From NCBI RefSeq assembly GCF_037975245.1, contig NC_092564.1, positions 20,191,984 to 20,255,983 on the forward strand: DNA of 64,000 nt, given 5' to 3'. A program made the position numbers and the translations under genes. Within the stretch, counting starts at the first letter, position 1. Each line of letters begins with the position of its first letter. The notes under the pieces are model-generated. The model had not been told where the DNA came from. It did no database searches and saw nothing but the letters and a program-made list of their open reading frames with translations. The DNA is from Apostichopus japonicus (taxonomy: Eukaryota > Echinodermata > Holothuroidea > Aspidochirotida > Stichopodidae). Below are positions 12,301-27,300 of this stretch, piece after piece.

Positions 12301-15300
12301 GACCTCAATTTTCCGAACACCCCTCGTAACTCTCATCCCGAGGAACGTTGTGACCAAGCTTCATTATAACTGGCCATACACTGTACGAACAGGAGCAATT
12401 TGAAAATATGGGGCCGCAGCCCGGGCCACAAAAGACCCCTAGTTGATCTTTGATCTCAAATTCACGAACACCCTGAAGGTAAAACTTCCATAGTACTATC
12501 GTGACAAACCCTCAACATTGTACCATGGAATCTGTAGGAGAAGAAGCATTTTGCGTATTTCTACAAAATGGCCCATTAAGGCCCACAGGTGACCTTTGAC
12601 CCCAAATTTCGGACCATCTCTGATGGCCCTATACCCAATGGTCCTTGTGTCCACGTTTCATGAAATTCCATCAAACACTGAGTGGGAGCGGTTTTATCAA
12701 TTGTTGACGGATAGAGTGATTGAATGATAGAGTGATAGACGCCGCACTGTAACAATAGCTCACACCAGCATGCTGGTATGAGCTAAAAAGTATGTTTTCA
12801 CAAAGGTGTTACAAAATCGACATATAGCTAGGGTAGGAAAATATTAACTTAACCACATTAACGAAAGTTGTTCTATCCAAATAAAATACATGGATCTCGT
12901 ACTGAGATCTGAAAAAAAAAAAGGGGCCGATATTTTTCTTCTTTTCATGCGTTAATACTAGTTTGGAATATGTGGCAACCCTTACAAAATAAATTTTAAG
13001 GATAGCTTAGATTTCTTGTAATCCGAATAGAGACTTGGGAATCAGGAAAAAGGAGGTCCCTTGCGCGGATGAGAAACATGTTTTGTTTTTAACCGGCCCT
13101 GCTTCAAAGTCGTTGGGTGGAAGTTTTTTTTTCTTTTCATTCTGTTGGAACCAAGAGTAAATTATGTAAAAAAATTGACACAAGAAACGCTTAGTAATAC
13201 TTTATTATTTCTTCCAAACGTTGCCAACTATTCAAAGTAAACTTATACTCCGTGGAACATAACCTCTACAACTGAAAAAAAAAGTCGGGAAAAGAAACAC
13301 TGAATAGAAACCCATTTAACCAAAAACAGTTTTAAGTTCGATGCCGGCAAACACTTTACCTGCGTCCTCTTTGCTGCTAGGTGAATATCACGTCTTAAAC
13401 TACGATTTAAGAAACAGCTGTTTCAAATATCTCACTAATTCTTTCAGCGACTTTAATCCTATTCATTGAGCACAATAGCATTTCCTGCGAATAGACTCGT
13501 ACAGGGATTATACGAGGTTTCTACGCGGCGCCTACACGGCAATTTGTTTGTCAACGAGTTTATACGCGATTGTACGTGTTTATACGTCTTTATGAGATTC
13601 TATGCGCGTACACATGTCCAGTTATACGTGAGCAGTACTGTATGCCATCGTGAATGCATACGATTATCATCGTAACCAAAAAATTAAATGTCAAGGCTTT
13701 TAGCAAAAATTAAACTTACTTGAAGCATCTCTTGAGTTGTAACTGGCTTGAAATCCTCTACCGTTTTCTGATCCATCTGTGGTAAAGACGACCCTCATGG
13801 TATTACCACTGGAAGAAACAACATCGGGAGGAACTACACCACAGACAGAGGTAATGAGGGGAGCATCTTCTTCCAGGCCATTATAAATCTGAGAGATCAT
13901 GAATAAAAGAGAAATATCAATTATAAAACTGGGAGATCATGAATAATCAAAGAAAATAGGAATAAATGGGCAAATCAGTTATAAATCTCAGAGATCATGA
14001 ACAAATAGGCAGATGAATTATAAATCTGAGAAAACATTAAATAACTTGGAAAATCAGTTATAAATCTCAGAGATCATGAATAATAAAAGATAAAGGAATA
14101 AATGGGCAAATCAGTTAAAAATGTCAGAGATTATGAATAAATGGGCAGATCAATTATAAATCTGAGAAAAACATTAAATAACTTTTAAAATCAATTATAA
14201 GTCTGAGAGATCATCAATATATGGGCAGATGAATTATACATTTATACATCTGGGAGATCATGCATAATGAAAGATCATGACTAAACGGGCAAATCAATTA
14301 TAAATCTGAGAAACCTTTGAATAACTTTGAAAATCAATTATAAGTCTGAGAGATCATCAATATATGGGCAGATCAATTATACATTTATACATCTGAGAGA
14401 TCATGAATAATGAAAGATCATGACTAAACGGGCAAATCAATTATAAATCTGAGAAAACAATAATAAATGGGCAAATCAAATATCTGTCAGAGAGATCATC
14501 AATAAATGGGAATATCTATCATCAATCTTGGAGATCGTGAATAATGACAGATCATGAATACATGGGCCAATCAGTTTATAGTTCTGAGAGATCATGAAAT
14601 CAGTGAGAAAGTCAATTGTCAATCGAGAGATCTGGCTATTTCAAGATTTCTGAATTTGTCTTTTTTTTTTGACTGGTCGCATTCAACGAAAGGATATGTT
14701 CGTAATCAGATCAAAGTGTGACCATTCGCGCCTATGACTAAACTTTTTTTTTTCCTTTTATGAATTCTGTGCTTCCATGGTTAATTAGCTATGTGTGACT
14801 AATTTTTGGCCCTGTTCGACCCCAGAAAATGTGTGTCCCCCTTTACTCACTCTGACAGAGTCGTACAAACATGTGCTGTGGGATTCAATATCTAGATCGA
14901 CAAAGTTGAGATTGATCAGGTGGCCCGCCTCCACTGTGATTCTCCACTGGCAAACTCTACGGTGATCATAATCCCGGGGATAACCGGGGGAACTGAAGAG
15001 CCCTGTCGGAGTCTGAAGGTCACCTCCGCACACTGAAAGGACAAAAGGAAGCACATAAGAGGAGGGACTTGATGATACCTGGAACAGGTTGTCAAATTAT
15101 TTCTTCTGTTTACATAATTGTCTTTATCATTTGCAGATATTTAACCCGACATCGAATTTCCATCGAAACGAATCCCATGGCTCTTAGGGTCCATTTCATA
15201 TCCAGAAATGCAAAAATGCATTGTGGTTTCGATGATGTGACATCATCAGTTTTCTTCATGAATCTGACGTAACGAATAGTAAGGGTGTACGTGTTTACAA

Positions 15301-18300
15301 GGGTTTCATGATTTGACCTCTGATGAACCCAAATGACCTTTGCCCTCCACCAAAGACAATAGGCTTCTTTTACACAATGTGGTACTCTTACTCACCAAAT
15401 ATGGGGTTTGCCCATGGTTCCCTTCTTGAGATATCGTGTTTACCAGGTTTTCACAATTTCACCCCGGGTGACCTCAAATCACCTTTGACCTCCACCAATA
15501 AAAATAGGCTTGTTTTACACAATGTGGTACTCTTACACACCAAATATGAGGTCTGCCCATGATTCCCTTCTTGAGTTATCGTGTTTGCTAGGTTTTCACA
15601 ATTTCACTCCTGGTGACCTCAAATGAACTTTGACCTCCACCAAAAACAATAGGCTTCTTTTACTTAATGTGTTGCTTCTACACACAAAATAAGAAGTTGG
15701 TCTGACCTTCCCTTCTTGTGATATTGTGTTTACAATGTTTCCACAATTTGACCCCTGGTGACCCAAAATGACTTTTGACCTCCACCAAAAACAATAGGCT
15801 TCTTGTACTCAATGTGGTAGTTCTACACACAAAATATGAAATTGGTCTGACCTTTCCTTCTTGAGATATCGTGTTTACAAGCTGGGTGTCACAAACGCAC
15901 TCACACAGACATGCAAACAAACACGTACATAGGCCATCATGAATGCAAAGCTAGTTACGATTATCATCGAAACCAAAAACATTTCATAAAATAGTTGTAA
16001 AAACTCTGATGCCATCAAAAATGGCAAAGTGAGGTTTTAAGCATCTCACTCGCTCGCTCACTCACTCACTCTGTTTACAACCACCCAGTAGTATCTCACT
16101 TGCCTACTTTATGCAGGGATGGGGAATACTTGCCTACCCTCTCTTTCTCATTACTTCCCCCCACCTCCCTCCTTTCCCCATTCTCCATACCTCTGTACAG
16201 TGTCACATCCAAATATCCTGTTTCTCACCTTGCTCGCTAGCCTCAAATGAAATACTGAAGCCTGCAGTAGCAACACTAGAATCTGATACAAACTTCAGAT
16301 AGGCTTCACTGTGGGATGTATCTATGCTACTAATGGCAGATGAACCACAAAACTTTCCAAGAAGAGGACCTAAAGACAAGAAGAAGACAAAATAGACAGT
16401 AGAATGATGAAACTTCCATTGGTTATTTGCCACATCAAATCAACATTTTAAGTAGACAATTGCCTGAAGGAAACCACATTAATTACTAAACCCAATGGGT
16501 AAAGATATCTTTAAAGTGACTGTTTTGACATTTTCTTTTTGTATGGTGCTGAAAGGATACCCCTTGAGCTTAGTAGTTTCTATGAACTCAAGAGCTTAAT
16601 ACTGCCTTCTGATTTTTGGTCCCGAAAAAAAAGTGTCATTCAAAAAACACTTGAGATGGGGGTGGTGCCAAAAAAAAAAAAAAACCTTGAACTTTTATGC
16701 TGGCAAAGAAACCTCCAGGGAGTGAAAAAAATGCTTTTCTCAAAGAAGATGTAGAAGAAATGGATTTTTTTGAAAGAAAACCCCAACAATTCATAACTAG
16801 ATTCATGTCATGTTTAAGAATATCCTCTAACCTGTCGTAATTTACCACGACTTGTACCCCGAAGGATGACTTTGTCACCACGACGACGAAGAAGAGGATC
16901 GCACTCACCTGATGAATTTCTGCCATCGTAGACAGCCAAGAAATCATTTGTACAATTGGTTGAGGGCTGGAGTGCAAAACTTGTAAACTTTATGGTGAGG
17001 TAATGGACAATAGGTCCTTGGAAAATCCACTCGCAGACGACATCGTCGGGGTAGTCGTCGGGGTAACCAGGTGACGTAATCGTACCGCTGGTACCAGAGA
17101 TCATTCCTCCGCATTGCGCTGTGAAAATAATCCAGGGAAAAAAACAGAAAACGGTTTATACCTACTGATCATTTCTAAAATTTGACTACACACTTTGGAA
17201 TACATCTCAGAAAGTCACGGACGTTGGTCCTTTGAGCAGAAGAAATGCACCACTAGATAAATGTAGAATATCCAGTATAGAAATGGCAGTCATGAATGTA
17301 GATAGGCACTCACAGGAACCATTTGCCACTATCACTGTACCAAACAACGACCAACAAAACACACACACGGACGGAACCGAGCTTGTTCTCACCGATTGAA
17401 GCAGTTAAACTGAATCCAGCAAATTGGTCGCTGATGTCGGTGCGGAATCGGACACGCATGGCATTGGCTGTAGATATGACTGGGTACGGTGCAGTTTCAC
17501 CGCAGTAACTACCCAAGACGTCTGAGGTGGATATAGTACCATCCCTAAGCTCAACAAAGTCATATCGACAGCTGTTGAAGAATAGAATAGAAGAGTTTAA
17601 TATCAAATTTTACACCAACGTTGTTGCCGATGTTAAAAGACTGAATAAGTGCTGGGTGTACAAAAGTGTGATGAAGGGCTTTGACTTTGGAATCTTTTTG
17701 CTCACAAGGACCAGGTGTGCGTCACTACATTACTTCTGTGTCAAATCACAATCTCGACTTGAAGCCTTTTATAAAGCAAACATAGACCCCATCTGTCACA
17801 TCGTAAGTCCAGTTTACATATCAGCTATGAGAGTTTTGACATATATCTTGTGGTAAAGAGGCCATGATTCACGTACAACGACAGCTGTACGAAAACTGCC
17901 GGAAATATCTTGTTCCGTTTGAGAGATATGGAAGCAAATATCATTTTTAGTTCAGAATTCAGAAACTGCTTTTATCAATGTAATTGCAAACCACCGTTCC
18001 ACCAGATAAAAATAAATAAACGTAAGGGAGAAACGATACAGAGCATCGATCGGTCAAGGGTCATCAACCGTCCGACCGTGTGTTCATCGCAGGATAATGC
18101 GCATGAATGGGGGATATTAAACGCAGGCGATCGATTTACGAGGTCGCAGGCCGAGTGCATCCAGCAAATAGAGAGGGAGAATAAACAATTTCCTACCTGG
18201 AATGACTTTCTATGTGGAAGAGATCCGCGAATGTTGCTTGTATGACGGTACCGGCAGGTGACCTAATGTTCCACTGGCAGTCGACGTCGTTGGGATATCC

Positions 18301-21300
18301 CGTGGGGTAATCCGGTGATGTGATTACACTAGATGGGTTTGAGTCATCCAGGGTAAATATACCTCCACAATCTGTAACGACAAAGAATTAATGATAAAAA
18401 TTTTTTAAAAAAATACATATACTTTGCACAAAAAAAGATGTTGGTGACAAATGTCTTGTTAATAGTACTAAAGCTATGAACTAATTATTTGGTAGTTATT
18501 AATTCAATTTTTAAGTTTTTAATAACAACAAAAGGTGCAACACGACACACCCCGACAAATTTTCAAATGATGCATGCCATAATCAAAACTACAGACTTTG
18601 AAATGAATAGAACTGATTATGGATATAACTTAATCATTTCCAGCAATTAAAATTGTTCACCTTTGACACAATTTCATCTTAGGCACATTTTGATCATTGT
18701 AATAGTAAATACAAAAATAGCAAATAAGAAATATATCTTCAGTCTTCCAGACTTTCAACTCCTTTTCTATCTCATTTATTTTGAAATTTTCTTAGAATAA
18801 AGTCCAGCAAATAAAGGGAATTTGTTAGAGAAATTTACTCAAAAAGGGTGTTTCAATTCTGCTGTGATTAAGTCATCCAATCTTTGATTACCTTCTCTTA
18901 GGGTGATATAGCTGAAACTGAATCCATCTCCTGATCCAGAACCATCGGATACAAAATGGACTCTAATGAAATTACTGGAGCTGATGAGATGATTTTCTGG
19001 TCCGTTCGATCCGCAAAAGGTTCCCGCACCGAGAGGAGGTGACGATTCCTCTCTGCCGTTGAAAATCTAGGAAATTTAGAAAGTTTATTGAAAAATATTT
19101 TTCCCCCCCAAAAAAACCCATAATGAAAGAGACCACTTTATTGCCCATTTTTATTATGGTACTGTATGACACACTCAATGCATGGACAGCAGTGAGAGAG
19201 GGTGTTTACAAAACCTATACATAGGACAATCGATGAATGCCAGTTGCCACACTGCTCCAAAGAGGGGCTAAGGTGAGAAAGGGGATTCACACAGCGATAT
19301 TTTCACATTAATTGACTATTGTTCTAAACAGCCAGCCATCAATGTTAAAAAGGAATTCAACATTCAATTCCAGGGATGAGCCTGGGGTAAAAAGAAAACC
19401 ACGGAACTTTGCAAATTTGCGGTATAGGCTCCAGTTTGCATACGCTACAGTGTGTTAGGATAATCGTTTTTGTCCTGAAGAAGAAAAGAAATCACGGATA
19501 TTCCGTGAATTCGCGGAAAAAGCTCATGCCTGCAACTCAAAAAGAATTCAGGAAAGCAGTTATGTCCACCCAATTCCTACATTATGTCAGCTTGAAACAG
19601 GAGGACAGGTTCATGAAATTCCATATTTTAGAGACAGAGACAGAGAGAGAGAGAGACGGAGGAATCGTCTCTCGGGAATGACACAGAATAATTCACGCAT
19701 GAAATATACGTCCATGATGCAGTGGTTGTTGATAGGAGATTGCCACCCATTAAGTTAATACGGGACAGCGTCGAGGGTACGACATAGGAAATTAAACTCC
19801 TAAGGTCACGTCAAACAAATCTCGTTCCAGCCAAAACTATTTTTGCGGTCTTTTCTAAATATTAGTCAGCTTGCAGTTAACATTTTCCTGTTTTACATTA
19901 ATTTTTTTTCTTCAATTATTAACAATTTGCCTTTGATAGTTTCTTTTCGACTAACCATCGCCACAGAGTTACACTATCGTGCAAGGGCGGCGGAAGCACT
20001 TTTACTCTGGGGGGGCACCGACATTAAAGGGCACTTTGCAGAAATTCGATTGCACTGATGCAGCCTTATATTTAGTACCCTTTATAACTCTTATTGTATT
20101 ATCTTATATGCGTATACACATCACTCCATCAAGGCCCCCCCCCCCCTCAAAGAAAATATGCATACTAGTACTGCAATATCCAATGTGCAAATTGGGAAAC
20201 AAGTTTTCTTTTGAGACAAAATGAGGTGATATCATGCTTGTTGCTAGTGTAGGAATCTTCCGAATTAGACATTATTTCTTGTTTATATCTTAACAATTTT
20301 TTCCATTCGCAATAGCTTTGAGTTTGACCCACAGAAATTCATTAAAAGTCAGGGGCGTAGCAAAGATGTATTCACGACTATCTGAGCGGAGCGCCACCAT
20401 CGGTTGGCGCGGAGCGTACAAGAAAATTTTTGGTTTTACAAACCCCTCAGATGGCCGGAAACGGCCCTTCCCGAGTGTTCATTCTGGTTCCCTAGCCTCT
20501 TGCTAACTTGAGACACCTCAATTTTTATGTAGAAAAAGGGCACATTTTTAACCTGAGGAAAAGTGGGGGGGCACGTACCCCTGTGCCCCCCGGTTCCGCC
20601 GCCCTTGCTATCGTGACTATCCGTGACGAGAGGTTGAAGGAAAGGTCCGAACATTCGGTAAACCAAATGATTAAAAAAAAAAAAAACCGTTAAAGTTTCA
20701 ATCTATAAATTGTCATCCTCGGCACTAACTTGAAATGAATCTTTGATGCACGAGGCACTCTCTTCCAGGTCCAGGTCATTTACTACAAATGCAATAGCAG
20801 AGCCAGGCGTTGTCTCCAAGATGTAGGTACAATCCAAATCATTCGGATAGCCGGTCGGATATCCCGGGCTAGTGATGAGACCGTCCTGCATCCTGTACAC
20901 ACCTCCACAATCTGCGGTGTGTAAACAAGATCACAAAACTGATTTGCAAAGGGGAAGAAGATTTACTGAGCAGGGGATTGGATGAAGGGCAGAGTTACAG
21001 TATCTTATCTGAAGAAAGGAAGATTGATGTCATCATAGATTGAGGAGGGGCTGGTCTAAATTGAGTGGTCCCCCTTACCCTTTGTGGGAGGAGAGGGGGG
21101 GGGAATTGATTCTTCAAAATAACACAGAAAAAAGATGGCATGATTGGGAACATCCAGATGTAGGTTTACTCTAGCGAATAGAGTGGGGGGTGGAGGGTAG
21201 GGAAGGGCAAGAATATAATTATGATATTCCACCCAACAAATGCTTCCAGAAACTCTTAATAAAACGAACAAGACAAATATGAAAGCACAAAGAGGCATCG

Positions 21301-24300
21301 AGACCCTGGTTTTTTTTTATTAGTTTGGTTACTAATTTTCAGCAAATTTTTAACAGAATCTGCAGAGGTTTAAATGCTCACTGTAATATTGCAACTGACC
21401 AAGCTAAAGAATACCTTTTAGCAAGTGAGTTATGATCTCACTGAACTCCAAATGTATTTTGACGAGACAAATACTGTAGGGTGGGGGGTTCTTCTGTGTT
21501 TATGCAGAGGGCTCTGTCATACAATCCTAACAGCTCTACTACCGCCGTAGTTACTGCAGGAATGTGAAAGTACTTTGCCCAGAAGTGTCCGTCAGAGGTT
21601 TTATTAAAAGGAATTCTCAGTGATATTTAGAGACGGCAGCTTGTCACATTATGAGGAAATAGAAAGGACGGGTATGACAGCGCCCTCCTGTTGACTTAGG
21701 GCATTGCTGGAGTTCTCCATTCTTCTGTACTGATCATATATCTCATCTTCGTTAACGGAAAAAACGTTGCCGGTCGAGTAGAAATGTGAGTGACTTGCAA
21801 AGGATTCCCCAAAGATTTTAAAGAATATGCAAAATGAAAACCAAAAAAAAGCGTTATTTTTCATTATGCATTTTCTTATGACTGACAGGGTACGTATTAC
21901 GATGTCGTGAACTCTACACCAATGTAGCCTTACGTTGTTTGAAAGTGACAGAGAATCCAGCACCATTGAGAGATCTGTCCGAGTGGAAGACTATCATGAC
22001 AGTGGGACCGGTAGAGAAAACTTCCATCAATGTTCGTCCACAGAAAGAACCTAAGATCTGATCCGATTCGGTAGATCCTGTCCGGGTTAAACAAAAACGA
22101 TAGTTTTCATTAAAGAGAGTTATGTCTGTTAAGTACAGTAAGTTAAGCATGGCAAACCCCGTCTCGTCGGGTCCATATACTTCACAGCTTTGATAGAGTT
22201 CATTTGTAGTGACTGCTGACTTATGTCAAATATACTTCTCTGTTTGATTGTCATAAAGAATGTTAATACATATCCCACAGAAATTGTTATCTTCCAAAAC
22301 TCAAAAAGAAAAACCACTAATAAATGCATCCCAACTGAAAAAAAGTAGGTTTGGCCTAAAACTGCATTTAACAATCAGGGTTGCCACTGTCATATTGTGG
22401 CTAATAACCATGCACTACTGGAACCATTTCTCAGGAGGAAGCTGGAATATCACTTGTGGAACACTCATGCAAAAATTTTCTATTTATAATGTGTGATTCT
22501 GGTTGATGTGACTGCTACAGTGGTATTTTTCACTCACATCACCGTTATAAAGACTTCATTTTTAAAACCCAACGATGAATGTCGGTTGGAGGCCACTCAC
22601 CGTCGTAAACCCTGACGTAGTCGTAGCCACAATTGATGCTATCTTCCAGATTCACGTCGGTCAAGTTGACCATGATGGTACCGGTGGGTGGTGCAGTGAT
22701 GATGTATCGGCAGTCCAGATCGTCCACATAACCGTCTGGATAACCGGGTGACGTAAACGTCTGAGGGGCCGCTGTAGCCGTAAATGCCCGGTTGCAGACT
22801 GAAATGGAAACGACAAAGAAAAGACATTTTGATTTTCTTTCTTGTACCATACTCTAATGATGAAACCCTGTTTCCCTCTTACAGTTTAGCTGACAGTCTC
22901 TGTGGCCTGTAACTCATGCATTGCTCTAGGAGGCCTCTGAGAATTTAAAAAACAATAGATGTGGTCACCACGGTAACCGCATAAGTAGTCACCTTATTGT
23001 AATTTGTAAAAACTTTGTAATATTTCAATATTGACCTAATAGATGCATATTTAAGTATCTTGAGTGTCCTAAAACTTTCAACAACACCAGGGGGTTCCCC
23101 TTTCTTTATAGGTAAAGTCCTGAAATACAGTTGGCCAGAAAGTTTAAAGTAGCACTAAATAAAGCCAGGCTTTACCAGTTAATGAAATATTCACTTTATG
23201 TAGGTTTTGTGCAAGAACCTTGAAATGACATATCCAGTACAGAAAAAAAGTTCAATCATAGTCTGCTACAGCTGTTTTCCTTCTGGTACAGACTATAAGT
23301 ACTCTGGGGTTGCTTCTATTTATATATTAACTGTCCTAACATTTGGCCTCACAGGCAATTACCAATAGAAAAGCTGTCGTCAGGTTACATTGTTTAATAG
23401 TTAGAGGAGAAAAGAAGACAGACACGTTCTTCCTACAGATTCCAAGTGTTACACTTAAGCATGTTTTCATGGTTTTCTACAGCTGAGAAACATAAATGAA
23501 TGTGATCCAATTTTTTCACAGATAAAACATAAACTGACCAGAAAAGAGCTTAATGGCCAATAACCACCACATTTTCTACGATTGATATACTGAGGTACAT
23601 ACTAACAATTTTTTTTTTTGTGTATTTTAGTATTACGTTTCTCTGTGGATAGATGGATTTAAACATTATAAAGAAGGAAAAAATATATTAACAGCTCAAT
23701 TTCTATGATGACATCATCAACAAGGCTGTTGCCAGATTCATTCGCAAAATATCAATGATTCTTATGTAACAGGCACATAAGGCGTCATTGTGAATACTGC
23801 CCTCTATTTTACTGTGAGTTGAATGTTTTTATGGATTTTAAGAACTTCAACCTCTGTTGAAAAGCACAACGCCTAGTGTTATTAGTGGTACAGTAACATC
23901 CTAAAACTTAATCTATTATTATCATTCCAATCCTGCTCTTCTCAGGGTAGATTTTCAATGTACACAATTACCTGTTAACTTCCATGCATGTTCATGAAGA
24001 TTTGATCCTCTAATTTAAGGAGTTTGAAGAGGGGAGTTTGTTGGGGAACAAAGTCAAGATCCGCAATAAACAACTTCAGTACCACAGATGGTGTCTGAGA
24101 CTATTCTTTGTATTCCACCTGTTACACTTATCTTCACCACACAACAGAAATTTTATCGTGCAATCAACTTCAAAATCACCAAAGTATCCCATTAGGATTG
24201 ATTAAACAGCATCCAAAAAGCAAACCGTACCGGTGGTGTCTATTCCTGTGGTCAGTTCTGGAGGTGCTGCCGTCACAAATGTATCGACCTGCTGCCACCC

Positions 24301-27300
24301 TATTCTGAAGCCGGTACCCACTGTATTGGTATCTGTGGTAAACTCCAAGAACGCAGAGCTGCCTGTGGTGTAGACCTGAAGGTTCTGTGAAGAACCACAG
24401 ATGACCGCAAGAATCCCATTCTGGTTGCTGGGCCCATCGTAAATCTGTGGATGACCAATGTAGACGGCATTAGACATCAGGGAAAAATCTCCCAAATGCA
24501 ATAGAGGCTTTTCATTACAGTAAACTCTAAACATTGACGATGGCTTAGTTTTCTGTGTCCTTTAACTCCATCTATTCTATGTGGATAACACCACCAATGG
24601 TAGGATGACTAGTGTCTCCACTGAGAGCTTTCATCATCCTCCATCTCTATGTGTGGGGGTGACAATAACAGATTTAAGGAATCTCAATTCACTACGGACG
24701 GACGAACGAGTTTGTAAATTTTGGAGAACTCACTCTTAACTCGTCGTATGGGCATGCCTCAATCTGTATATCTGTGATGTTCAGCCTGATGTAGTAGTTA
24801 TCTTCCACAGTGATTGTCCAGGTCACATGAAGATCATTGGGATATACACCTGGGTAGTTTGGCGAGACAATCTGACCACTGCTACCGGTCACTTCATCTC
24901 CAAAAACTACACAAATAAAAAAAAATTACAAATCAATAACACAAATTATATAGAAATACATAGAAGAAAGAAGAAACTTTTGCAACAAAAAATAGGTTCG
25001 TAATAAAAAAACAGAGATAAAACTAATGACATTCTTCAAACTTGACAATTTTACAATAACAATACAAACTATAAAGACAATACCATATTTAATTATTACA
25101 GCTGCTTGTTTTCATAACAATATTTCCCACCAGGGTCCAAGCAGGGTCACCTAATTATTAATAGGGTAGTGGTTAATATGAATGACATAAAAGTTTCCTC
25201 ACTGATCACTCTAAAATTAAAAATTCTGATCAACTTCCTCAACAGTTCATGGAAAAAAAAAAATGCCTCTAGCCATCCCTCTTCCTTATATTTTTCTTGC
25301 TAAAAGGGACAGAGTACATTATCCTGCACAATCCACTTGACGATAGTAAAGCAATAGCGAGGCCTTTTTGAAGGCGATAAACGATCGATTGACGATCACT
25401 TCAACCACACAAGTGCCATAAAATCTGCGCGGGCGTGTCAAACTTGTGGCTGACCTTAAGATCGATACGACAGTCGTTATCGCCCAGAGGAACCGAGAAA
25501 CCGAAAATAGAAAAAAGTGAAACCGAAGAAAAGTGAAGTTACCTTGCTGGAAGGAACCGACAAAGCCACGAGCAGTACTAGCATCATCTGACTGGAATCG
25601 CATCCAAACGGCAGAGGAGAAGGTCATAGTGGAAGGCACGGTATCTCCGCAGAAACGATTCAATACGGCTCCATTCTGGTCGGTTTCCCGAAACTCTAAG
25701 AAGTCGGTCGAACAATTGGCGCTGGCTTCGATGTCAAAGATCCTTCAATTACAAGTTAATATTCAAGTCTTGATCACAAAAATTGGTTCCTCATCGTGAC
25801 AATAATATTGTCAAGAGTGGCATGTCTAGCTATACATTATTATGGGAAAGCAGGATCAGGAATATGGGAGAGGGAGGGGTGGGTTTAGGGGTTGGGAAGG
25901 GACTGGAAGAGAACGTAGGGGGAAAAAAAGAAGCAGGAAGGGAATGCAAGCTAGGTCTATTACTTGTTATATATAGTGTATTCACCTGCAACAGCAGCTT
26001 AGCTTGGTCTATTGTTTGTTAATATATTCAGTGAAATAATTCATCATCAGCTGCTCTCTAGGTCTATTGTTTGTTATATACAGTGCATTCACCATCAGCT
26101 CCTTAGCAAGCAAAATGCTCTCTTCTACACAACTGCAAACCATTTTCCATAGCTATTTCTTCCTAACATATTTTATTGCCCAATGTACCCACAACCCTAA
26201 CGTATTTTATTGCCCAATGTACCCACAACCCCATCCCCATCCTCCCCTGGCCCAAACCAGATTCATGCATTCAGCCTATATATCCTCTCAATAATTACTA
26301 CAAGGACATTTGTAAATTGCTACCATGACAACCATGCAGGTACTGTTGGTAATCTCCATGCACACTCTTTACTTTCAGACTAACTGTCTGAGTAACCTGG
26401 ACTGTTAAAAGAACACAATGCAACACTGCAGTCAATCCCCCCCCTCCCTCACCCTGGTCCCCTCTGAAGAGCAAAAACCTTTAATCCCCGAGGGAATCTC
26501 CAATAGCACTTACAAGAAGGAAACCTGTAAACGACTACCAGGTACGGTTGTAAATCTCCATACACACTCTGTGCCTTGCGAGTAACTGTCAGGATAACCC
26601 GGACTGGTGAAGGTACCCGATACAGCATTGTAGTCACCACCACATGCTGAAAGACCAAAGAACACTAGTGACCAACTTGATGTCAGTCAGTCCATAAAAG
26701 TCACCTTGCTGACGAATGCTAAGATCTCTGACTGCTCTAACATCCCACATTACTGTAAGTTTGATTTTCATTTCCTTTCATCAATCAACATTACTTTTAT
26801 GTTGAAATTTAATGTCTACAACCAAGTGAATGAGTCTTAATGCATTAAATGCAATTAGGCATTACTGAGGAACTGATGCTTTGCATTCCAACCAAAATCA
26901 CATCCATGACAGTACCAACCTATCACAACAAGTTAAATACCTTCTTCCCTATGTATGAATGGAAGAACCCAATAATAGAAAGACTCTTGTATCCAAACCA
27001 TAAAACGGAGTTATACGCACATTTTGCAGATATGCAAATATGATACTAATTCAATACGATCGATACACACATTTTCTTGACAAATCAAATTCCATGACAA
27101 AGTGAAGAACTTCCATGCATTTCTGGTAGAACATCCGTATTGGAAGAAATTATTTAACGAAAATAAAATCATAATGCTCATAGAAACAGGTTACAAATGT
27201 AATTCACTGTTTGATGAATTTTCCCTTGACTTTTGACATTTTTACTCTTTCCCATGACTTTTGCAGGCCTGCCTAGAACAGACTCTCTAACTGCTATGAC

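Noticed and set aside
13889-14640. CRISPR-like regular repeats
   Set aside because: Degenerate units of unequal length without unique equal spacers, in an animal intron; it is a minisatellite.
17910-18245. 111-codon plus-strand frame
   Set aside because: Partly intron, partly antisense to exon 38; no recognisable domain.
25533-25799. 88-codon plus-strand frame
   Set aside because: Shadow of CUB12 second exon on the opposite strand.
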